This document shows, piece by piece, positions 6,245 to 11,323 of a stretch of 11,323 bases of DNA. A model generated the notes under the pieces. That model worked only from the letters and a program-made list of their open reading frames with translations. It was not told the DNA's origin and did no database searches. The DNA lies in assembly GCA_904502145.1 (NCBI GenBank), contig CAJGDH010000042.1, positions 1 through 11,323 on the forward strand. The letters run 5' to 3'. Position 1 is the first letter of the stretch; each line of letters opens with the position of its first letter. Both the position numbers and the translations under genes were made by a program. The DNA is from an uncultured Eubacterium sp. GTDB taxonomy: Bacteria > Bacillota > Clostridia > Lachnospirales > Lachnospiraceae.

Positions 6245-8047
6245 TTATGCGGTAATACTGATATTTTCCTTAACAGGAGTCAGATAGGTATCTTCATATT
6301 CTTTAAAGATCCTGATGAATTCTTCTCCGGATACATCCTGGGTGGTGCCATGCATCTCGTCGAAGCTGCGGTTTGCAGCCATTCTCTTGATGATGTGGAG
6401 AGATACATTTCCTGCGTGGGCGGCGATCCGGTCGAAACAGTTGATCATATCAAAGAAGACCGCACCGCTTCTGGCGTTGCAGATGCCATCCTGAAGTCTT
6501 ACAATGTGGTGATCCTTCATGATATCCCTCATCTGTTCGATGGTTTCTGACAGAGGCTCAACGCGGATGGCGCTGTCACGGTCCCTGTCCCTGTATGCGG
6601 TAAAGAGGCGGTCCAGGGACTCACCGGCTGCAGCCGTGATCAGACGGATCTCATTCAAACCGCTCTCGGAGAACCCGGTATTCGTGAGAGACATATCCCT
6701 GGCTTCAAAAGCAATATTCATGCAGTAGTCCGCTATACGTTCCAGGTCACTGACAGAATTGAGGATTTCAGAGATCATAAACTTGTTGTCCTCAGACAGA
6801 TCTGAACGGTCGATCCGTATGATATAGGATGCCAGAGCCGTCTCGCACCGGTCCGCAAAGCTTTCATTTTTCTCAAGTGTGGCAAAGCTTTTCTCATTGT
6901 AATTCTCGATGAGATCTGTGGAAAGTTTGTAGTTTTCCTGGATGCGGTCGATCATCTGCTTCATCAGATTATTGCACTGCTCCAGAGCGACCACAGGAGT
7001 CTGAAGAAGCCTGTCATCCAGTTTCATGAATTCTTTTTCTATCTCGTCCACAGGATCTTCACCGATGATCTTACCGGTAAGATCGGCCATCTTGGCAGAG
7101 AAGGGAAGAAGGATGAGACTGGTGATCAGGTTGAATCCCAGGTGTACGTTGGCGATGTCTCCACGGTTGACCGTCTTGGCCAGCATGGGGATTCCCACGG
7201 TATAATGGATACCATAGATCACAACAAAGAAGAAAATCGCACCGAAAATATTGAACAGCAGGTAGCTTAAGGAGACCCTTTTGGCCTTTTTGTTTGCTCC
7301 GATGGCTCCAAGAATAATAGTCATACATTTACCGAGGTTCTGGCCGATGATGATGGGAATCGCTGTCCCGAAGGTGACGGCACCTGTGGCAGAAAGGGCC
7401 TGAAGGATACCGACGGAAGCACTGGAACTCTGAATGATGGCGGTAATGAGGAGACCGGCCGCAATACCGAGAAGAGGATTCTGGAAGGACAGGAAAATCT
7501 TCTGGAAGGCAGGGGACTCTTTTAGCGGGGCAAATACACTCTCCATCATGGTCATACCGTAGAAAAGGATACCCAGCCCCATCAGGATGCCCGCAACATT
7601 TTTCAGTTTTTTCTTCTTGGAAAAGAGAATGATAAATGCACCCACACCCGCGAGCATAGGGGCAAAAGAGGATGGTTTGAGCAGTTTCAGTACCAGAGTG
7701 CCCGAACCGATGTCACCAAGTCTTAAAATCTGAGCGGTTGCAGTGGAACCGACGTTTGAACCGAGAACAACAGGAATCGCCTGGGATAATTTCATGATTC
7801 CCGCATTGACAAAACCGATCAGCATGATCGTCGTGGCGGCTGAACTCTGAATGATGGCGGTAACTCCTGTTCCAAGGCCCCAGCCTTTGAGTTCTCCAAC
7901 CCCCTTCTTCTTACTGGTGGTCAAAGTCTCCAGGATCTTCTGAAGACTGCCTCCGGCAAGGGTTTCCAGGGAGGAACCCATCAGACTCATACCGAACAGA
8001 AACAGGCCGACTCCGCCGAATAACTGTAATACTGATAAGATATCCAT
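6245..8047 (-). CDS. Na/Pi-cotransporter-family protein with C-terminal PhoU-like domain
   Basis: This 600-aa membrane protein resembles bacterial NptA/YjbB proteins related to type II sodium-phosphate cotransporters, and probably moves phosphate with sodium. The N-terminal half has many hydrophobic helices and two inverted-topology repeats, each with the signature TAIIQSS (Gln67-Ser-Ser and Gln206-Ser-Ser). The soluble C-terminal part, from about residue 340, is helical and PhoU-like, with SVSDLERIADYCMNIA and a second, weaker copy near CFDRIAAHAGN. PhoU domains in such fusions are thought to regulate transport. The start at 8047 is chosen because AGGAGG lies 5 nt before it; an ATG at 8068 lies upstream of this site. 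The gene is convergent with the reductase and divergent from the methyltransferase gene, so it is probably a single-gene transcript. Family is firm; direction of transport is not shown (YjbB of Escherichia coli is reported to export phosphate). Confidence 0.92.
   Translation of the reverse strand: MDILSVLQLFGGVGLFLFGMSLMGSSLETLAGGSLQKILETLTTSKKKGVGELKGWGLGTGVTAIIQSSAATTIMLIGFVNAGIMKLSQAIPVVLGSNVGSTATAQILRLGDIGSGTLVLKLLKPSSFAPMLAGVGAFIILFSKKKKLKNVAGILMGLGILFYGMTMMESVFAPLKESPAFQKIFLSFQNPLLGIAAGLLITAIIQSSSASVGILQALSATGAVTFGTAIPIIIGQNLGKCMTIILGAIGANKKAKRVSLSYLLFNIFGAIFFFVVIYGIHYTVGIPMLAKTVNRGDIANVHLGFNLITSLILLPFSAKMADLTGKIIGEDPVDEIEKEFMKLDDRLLQTPVVALEQCNNLMKQMIDRIQENYKLSTDLIENYNEKSFATLEKNESFADRCETALASYIIRIDRSDLSEDNKFMISEILNSVSDLERIADYCMNIAFEARDMSLTNTGFSESGLNEIRLITAAAGESLDRLFTAYRDRDRDSAIRVEPLSETIEQMRDIMKDHHIVRLQDGICNARSGAVFFDMINCFDRIAAHAGNVSLHIIKRMAANRSFDEMHGTTQDVSGEEFIRIFKEYEDTYLTPVKENISITA
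7425..7863 (-). repeat. 22-nt exact repeat encoding TAIIQSS twice in the transporter gene
   Basis: The same 22 bases occur at 7425-7446 and 7842-7863, in the same orientation and reading frame, 417 nt apart. Each encodes the TAIIQSS substrate-site motif. The protein repeat is a family feature from an ancient internal duplication. Exact identity at DNA level, third codon positions included, is notable and could reflect gene conversion or shared codon preference. Confidence 0.85.
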
Positions 8048-8075
8048 AAAAACCTCCTGAATAATCAACTAAAAC

Positions 8076-8103
8076 TTGACCTGACCCAAGGTTCAGGTAT
8101 TAT
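8076..8103 (+). promoter_or_regulatory. Candidate promoter for the methyltransferase gene, with embedded palindrome
   Basis: TTGACC (8076-8081), a 16-nt spacer and TATTAT (8098-8103) each differ from consensus by one base. A 20-bp near-palindrome, ACCTGA(N8)TCAGGT at 8079-8098, has 8 of 10 base pairs symmetric and fills the spacer, a typical place for a repressor site. It also lies just downstream of the candidate start of the divergent transporter transcript. Confidence 0.5.
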
Positions 8104-8107
8104 TTAT

Positions 8108-8137
8108 ATTGTATCATTTAAATTACAGGAAAAGCAA
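8108..8137 (-). promoter_or_regulatory. Candidate promoter for the Na/Pi transporter gene
   Basis: On the minus strand TTGCTT (8137-8132), an 18-nt spacer and TACAAT (8113-8108) form a plausible but imperfect SigA promoter. Transcription would start near 8101, about 54 nt before the ATG, and the leader would include the near-palindrome at 8079-8098. Confidence 0.35.
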
Positions 8138-8148
8138 CGGAAAAAACA

Positions 8149-8751
8149 ATGAATGAACATCAATGGGACAGGTTCCTAAAAATAAAAACTTCAGGGAGGG
8201 ATGATTCCCATGCCGACAGATATCGCTATCCCTATGAGCCCACACCCTACAAGGTGCTGGAAAGGCTGTCATCCGGAGGGCTGATCACCAGGAAGAACCG
8301 GGTCCTGGATTATGGCTGCGGAAAGGGGAGAGTGGGTTTCTTTCTCTCCTGGCAGACCAGATGCAGGTGTCTGGGTATCGAGATCGATGAGAGGCTCTGG
8401 AGTGCAGCCTTAAAAAACAAGGAAGATGCAGTGTCCGGAAGGAGGACGGAATATATCCGGACGGGGGCTGAGGCTTTCTCTGTCCCTGCCGATGTGGACC
8501 GGATCTATTTTTTCAATCCCTTCTCCACGGAGATCCTTCAAAAGGTTATGGGGAAGATCAGAGAATCGTGGTATGATGCTCCCAGGGAGATCCTTCTGTT
8601 TTTTTATTATCCTTCAGATGAATATGTCTCTTATCTGATGACGGTGGATGAGCTCTGTTTTCTGGATGAGACAGACTGCAGCGACCTGTTTGAAGGTGAG
8701 GATAAAAGAGAGAGGATTCTCATCTTCCGCATGAATGAGGGATTATTATGA
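8149..8751 (+). CDS. Class I SAM-dependent methyltransferase, substrate unknown
   Basis: This 200-aa protein is a compact Rossmann-fold methyltransferase. The SAM-binding motif I, LDYGCGKGR, is at residues 53-61; the acidic residue that would hold the SAM ribose is Glu78 in LGIEIDERL. A later FFNPF motif (Asn123-Pro124-Phe125) sits where amino-group methyltransferases carry [N/D]PP[F/Y], but the second Pro is missing. There is no extra target-recognition region, unlike a typical restriction-modification DNA methyltransferase. The ribosome binding site is weak (an ACGG at 8137-8140 and AGGA further upstream), so expression may be modest. The stop overlaps the next start as ATGA (8748-8751), so translation of the two genes is probably coupled. 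The target could be nucleic acid, protein or a small molecule; the sequence does not decide. Confidence 0.85.
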   Translation: MNEHQWDRFLKIKTSGRDDSHADRYRYPYEPTPYKVLERLSSGGLITRKNRVLDYGCGKGRVGFFLSWQTRCRCLGIEIDERLWSAALKNKEDAVSGRRTEYIRTGAEAFSVPADVDRIYFFNPFSTEILQKVMGKIRESWYDAPREILLFFYYPSDEYVSYLMTVDELCFLDETDCSDLFEGEDKRERILIFRMNEGLL

Positions 8752-10007
8752 ATTCAGATAAGAACCGGGAAGGCAGCTCTTTGTATCCTCCCGTCCATGA
8801 GAAGACCGTTTTTTCCCATTCCTTCGACCGGCTTGAAATGCTCTGGGAACGTTATCCCGGCTACCATGAGATGTCTGTTTTTACCACGCTTGATGACCTC
8901 CTTAAGGAACATGAATCCTACAGGGAGGATTTTTCCGAACTCAGGGATGAATATGTGTCCGGGCAGTATGAGCGCTTTCTGGTACAGCTGTCCTGGTCGG
9001 ACCTTCCCTACCGCTATGCGACAAAAAACCTGATCGAATCATCCGAGATTCCGGAGAATAACGATTATGTCGATGCATTTCTTGACCAGTTTGCCGGACT
9101 GGATACGGACCGGCAGGCCTGCTTCCTTTTCCCGGAAAGCTTTGTATCCCAGTTCTTCGTGATCACGGATGTCTGCGGGAGAGCCGATCTCTTTCATCCG
9201 GTTAAGAACCTCTTCCCTGATGAAGAAAAAGTTCATTACCTGGCAGTGTTCGACAAGAGGAAGATGGATGATATCCTTCTGATGTTTCATCTCTTGTATA
9301 CCGCCGGGACCCAGGATCTTTTCGGAGGGTATTCCCTCTACGATTATTCCCTTCCCTGGTATCAGAACCATCTGTGGGAAGACGGGGTCGTCCTGCGGTC
9401 TCCCTATCTCCCCGACCGGCTGGCCAGATATCAGGGCGGCATCCATTTCTGCCATAATCCGGCCGGAACGGTTTATGTACGCAGAAATATCGACCACATC
9501 CTGGAATGCGGCTATTTTTCTTCCGAACTGGAATTCTTCTATCATCTTACCAGGAGGATCATGCCCCTGTTTCAGTGGTGGTACACGGACATAGCCCTTT
9601 ATGAAGAAAAGGATGGCTTCTCCACCAACTGGAGGCTGGCCAGGACCAGGATCAGGACCAGACTTACCGCGGAAGGGATCATCCGGCCAAAATGGAAAAA
9701 TGAGCTGACTCTTTTTCATGAAGTCAGAAAAATATACCCCGACACTTTATATCAGTACCGTCCTGACTGGCTGGGACGGCAGAGTCTGGACCTTTATATT
9801 CCCTCCCTTAAGACGGCGATCGAATATCAGGGGGTTCAGCACTATCATCCTGTAAAATTTTTCGGAGGTCAGGAAGCCCTGGACCATCGTCAGGAGCTTG
9901 ACCGGGTAAAAAAAGAACTTTGCGAAAAAAACCGGGTCAGACTGGTCATCTGGCCTTACGATACACCTCCTACCAGGATAAATATTGACTGTAAGATAGG
10001 AAAATAG
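8748..10007 (+). CDS. Protein of unknown function with PD-(D/E)XK nuclease-like C-terminal domain
   Basis: I do not recognise the first 300 or so of its 419 residues. They are rich in aromatic and acidic residues, with no signal peptide, membrane segment or known motif that I can see. The last 100 residues look like a PD-(D/E)XK nuclease core. They include YQYRPDWLGRQSLDLYIP, with Asp348, then AIEYQGVQHY with Glu359-x-Gln361, a D-X10-E-x-Q pattern in which Gln replaces the usual Lys. A Lys/Glu-rich helix (DRVKKELCEK) and a final strand, VRLVIWPY, follow, as in Vsr-like and DUF559-like folds. GAGGGA (8737-8742) is 5 nt upstream of the ATG, inside the methyltransferase gene, and the two reading frames overlap by 4 nt. 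The coupling suggests that both act on the same molecule or pathway. Nuclease activity is a prediction from motif pattern only. Confidence 0.7.
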   Translation: MNSDKNREGSSLYPPVHEKTVFSHSFDRLEMLWERYPGYHEMSVFTTLDDLLKEHESYREDFSELRDEYVSGQYERFLVQLSWSDLPYRYATKNLIESSEIPENNDYVDAFLDQFAGLDTDRQACFLFPESFVSQFFVITDVCGRADLFHPVKNLFPDEEKVHYLAVFDKRKMDDILLMFHLLYTAGTQDLFGGYSLYDYSLPWYQNHLWEDGVVLRSPYLPDRLARYQGGIHFCHNPAGTVYVRRNIDHILECGYFSSELEFFYHLTRRIMPLFQWWYTDIALYEEKDGFSTNWRLARTRIRTRLTAEGIIRPKWKNELTLFHEVRKIYPDTLYQYRPDWLGRQSLDLYIPSLKTAIEYQGVQHYHPVKFFGGQEALDHRQELDRVKKELCEKNRVRLVIWPYDTPPTRINIDCKIGK

Positions 10008-10049
10008 AGGTTTGCAACCCGTGGTTGACAGATTGAACAGTCAGATTGC

Positions 10050-10079
10050 TTGTCTGCTACACCATAAAAGGGATAGAAT
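10050..10079 (+). promoter_or_regulatory. Possible promoter for the XRE-family gene
   Basis: TTGTCT (10050-10055), an 18-nt spacer and TAGAAT (10074-10079) lie 36 nt before the chosen ATG. A perfect TTGACA at 10025-10030 has no matching -10 box at normal distance. No terminator separates this gene from the preceding one, so read-through is also possible. Confidence 0.3.
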
Positions 10080-10114
10080 ACAGACAGCAGATAACCCGAA
10101 GGGAGAAAAAAATA

Positions 10115-11104
10115 ATGATCTTAGCAGATAAAATCATGGAGAACAGAAAGAAGAACGGGTGGTCCCAGGAAGAGCTGGCTGACAAACTCGGCGTATCCAG
10201 ACAGTCGGTATCCAAATGGGAGAGTGCCCAGTCCATGCCGGATATGAAAAAGATCCTTCAGCTCTCCGAGATCTTCAATGTAAGTACGGACTATCTCCTG
10301 AAAGATGAGATCGATGACAGAGAGCCGACCAACCTTGTCCCGGTGGACAGTGGGGTGGAAGAGGAGAAGGAAAAAAGCGTTTCCATGGAGGAGGCCAGTA
10401 GCTTTCTTGAACATAATGAGAGGTCTGCAGGGATGATATCAACAGGTGTCATGCTCTGTATCCTTTCCCCCATACCCTTGCTTCTGCTGGGAGGCCTGTC
10501 GGAAGATGGACTGCTTTCTTTAAAAACAGATCTTGCCGGGATCATCGGAGTGATCATTCTCTTTCTGATGATCGTTCCCGCAGTGGGAATGTTCCTGTAC
10601 TGCGGGCTTAAGGGTAAACCTTATGAATATCTGGAAAACAGTAATATCGATACGGAATACGGTGTGAGAGGAATGGTCAAAGAAAGGAAGACTTCCTATG
10701 CCGAAACCCACAACCGTCTCCTGATCCTCGGCATACTCCTCTGTGTGGCCTGTGCTGTACCCATGTTCCTCATTGTGGCTTTGCAGGGAAGCCACCACGG
10801 AGAAGCATTTGGAGCCGCAGGCGTAGGAGCCCTGCTGGTCTTTTGTGCTATCGGTGTGAAGATGATCGTCCTTACCTGTATACGTCAGGGAGGGATGGAT
10901 AAACTTCTCGAGGAGGGGGATTATACCAGACTGAATAAGAAGATCGGCAGATATGACGGAATCTACTGGGCGATCATCACCGCAGTTTATCTGGCCTGGA
11001 GCTTCCTGACCTTCCGCTGGCATCTGACCTGGATCGTATGGCCCATCGCAGGGGTACTCTATGCCGCTTACCATGAAATCATGAAGATAGTCGTTAAACG
11101 TTAA
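10115..11104 (+). CDS. XRE-family helix-turn-helix protein with six-helix membrane domain
   Basis: This 329-aa protein joins a Cro/C1-type DNA-binding domain to a membrane domain. Residues 1-62 are a typical HTH_3 domain: WSQEELADKLGVSRQSVSKWE, then a helix ending in STDYLL. A charged linker (63-103) is rich in Glu. Six hydrophobic segments follow at about 106-128, 140-164, 201-224, 232-256, 283-300 and 305-326, with a cytoplasmic-looking charged loop at 165-200. Such a protein could keep a DNA-binding domain at the membrane and respond to envelope or membrane signals; this is inference from architecture. The start at 10115 is chosen because GGGAG (10101-10105) lies 9 nt upstream. The frame is open back to a TTG at 10046, but the HTH domain begins naturally at this ATG. 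The next gene starts 46 nt after its stop with no terminator between them. Confidence 0.88.
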   Translation: MILADKIMENRKKNGWSQEELADKLGVSRQSVSKWESAQSMPDMKKILQLSEIFNVSTDYLLKDEIDDREPTNLVPVDSGVEEEKEKSVSMEEASSFLEHNERSAGMISTGVMLCILSPIPLLLLGGLSEDGLLSLKTDLAGIIGVIILFLMIVPAVGMFLYCGLKGKPYEYLENSNIDTEYGVRGMVKERKTSYAETHNRLLILGILLCVACAVPMFLIVALQGSHHGEAFGAAGVGALLVFCAIGVKMIVLTCIRQGGMDKLLEEGDYTRLNKKIGRYDGIYWAIITAVYLAWSFLTFRWHLTWIVWPIAGVLYAAYHEIMKIVVKR

Positions 11105-11150
11105 AAGATAAGATAAATGAACCTGTGTCAGGGAAAGGATCGTACAATCT

Positions 11151-11323
11151 ATGAAAAAAATAAGGATAAGGGTCATGCGGATGGCCCGCTATGATGATCT
11201 GATCGCAGAATATGAAAACCCTTTGGAACATGCCTGTGACATGGAACTGGGGAAAGAATTCGTTGCCGAAGGCTGGAACAAACCGGAGGGTTTTTGTGAC
11301 AGTGCCTGGGAGACCATCTCTCC
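11151..11323 (+). CDS. TIGR04076-family protein (3' end cut by window)
   Basis: Fifty-seven codons are visible, starting MKKIRIRV and running to the window edge without a stop. The stretch from ARYDDLIAEYE through CDMELGKEFV to PEGFCDSAWETI matches my memory of the TIGR04076 family: a small, uncharacterised protein of about 90-100 residues with a conserved Cys early on and a PEGFC-x-x-AW motif. The two conserved cysteines suggest metal or redox chemistry, but no function is established. AAAGGA (11134-11139) lies 11 nt before the ATG, rather far. The gene follows the XRE-type gene by 46 nt without a terminator, so the two are probably co-transcribed. Confidence 0.75.
   Translation, partial: MKKIRIRVMRMARYDDLIAEYENPLEHACDMELGKEFVAEGWNKPEGFCDSAWETIS

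Noticed and set aside
8048..8068. Longer N-terminus for the Na/Pi transporter starting at 8068
   Set aside because: The seven added residues would be encoded by the AGGAGG site that serves the ATG at 8047.
9039..9719. A 226-codon minus-strand open frame opposite the nuclease-like gene
   Set aside because: The plus-strand frame has the coupled start and recognisable C-terminal motifs; the antisense translation has none.
8149..10007. Calling the methyltransferase-nuclease pair a restriction-modification system outright
   Set aside because: The methyltransferase lacks the full [N/D]PP[F/Y] motif and a target-recognition domain, and there are no mobile-element marks nearby, so only a cautious finding is justified.
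10009..10019. Small hairpin GGTT-TGC-AACC after the nuclease-like gene
   Set aside because: A 4-bp stem without a T-run is too weak to be a terminator.
10046..10114. Extended XRE protein from a TTG codon at 10046
   Set aside because: The extra residues are not part of the HTH domain, and the ATG at 10115 has a proper ribosome binding site.

Overview
The window looks like chromosomal DNA from an anaerobic Gram-positive bacterium of the class Clostridia, possibly Lachnospiraceae. This is inferred from strong AGGAGG-type ribosome binding sites, a Gram-positive lipoprotein signal, short intergenic gaps, a ferredoxin-type aldo/keto reductase, a membrane-anchored XRE regulator and a TIGR04076 protein. 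Base composition is roughly balanced by eye. I saw no rRNA, tRNA, transposase, integrase, phage gene or CRISPR array.

Layout. (1) Positions 1-2241, plus strand: the 3' part of larC (lactate racemase nickel-cofactor cyclometallase) with a very long histidine tract, then 7 nt later a lipoprotein with an M15-type zinc peptidase domain, closed by a strong terminator. (2) Positions 2284-6210: a heavy-metal P1B-type ATPase on the minus strand, divergent from a plus-strand TetR regulator that runs directly into an aldo/keto reductase carrying two C-terminal [4Fe-4S] motifs. The 214-nt divergent region holds a perfect-consensus promoter (TTGACA-N17-TATAAT) toward tetR, a weaker promoter toward the ATPase, and a GAACA-TCT-TGTTC inverted repeat near both predicted transcription starts. 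A bidirectional terminator separates the reductase from the next, convergent gene. (3) Positions 6245-8047, minus strand: a Na/Pi-cotransporter-family protein fused to a PhoU-like domain. (4) Positions 8149-10007, plus strand: a small SAM-dependent methyltransferase overlapping by 4 nt a 419-aa protein of unknown function with a PD-(D/E)XK-nuclease-like C-terminus. Their promoter region contains a 20-bp near-palindrome between the -35 and -10 elements. (5) Positions 10115-11323, plus strand: an XRE-family DNA-binding protein with six predicted membrane segments, then the start of a TIGR04076-family gene cut by the window edge.

How the genes work together. Metal handling recurs: nickel insertion (LarC), a zinc peptidase, a metal-export ATPase and an iron-sulfur oxidoreductase. 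Only the ATPase/TetR/reductase cluster shows direct evidence of shared control. The most novel-looking element is the translationally coupled methyltransferase and nuclease-like pair. It is suggestive, but nothing in the sequence proves a defence or modification role. Four genes were assigned starts downstream of the longest open frame because a good ribosome binding site sits before the internal ATG: the ATPase at 4203, the reductase at 4999, the transporter at 8047 and the XRE protein at 10115.
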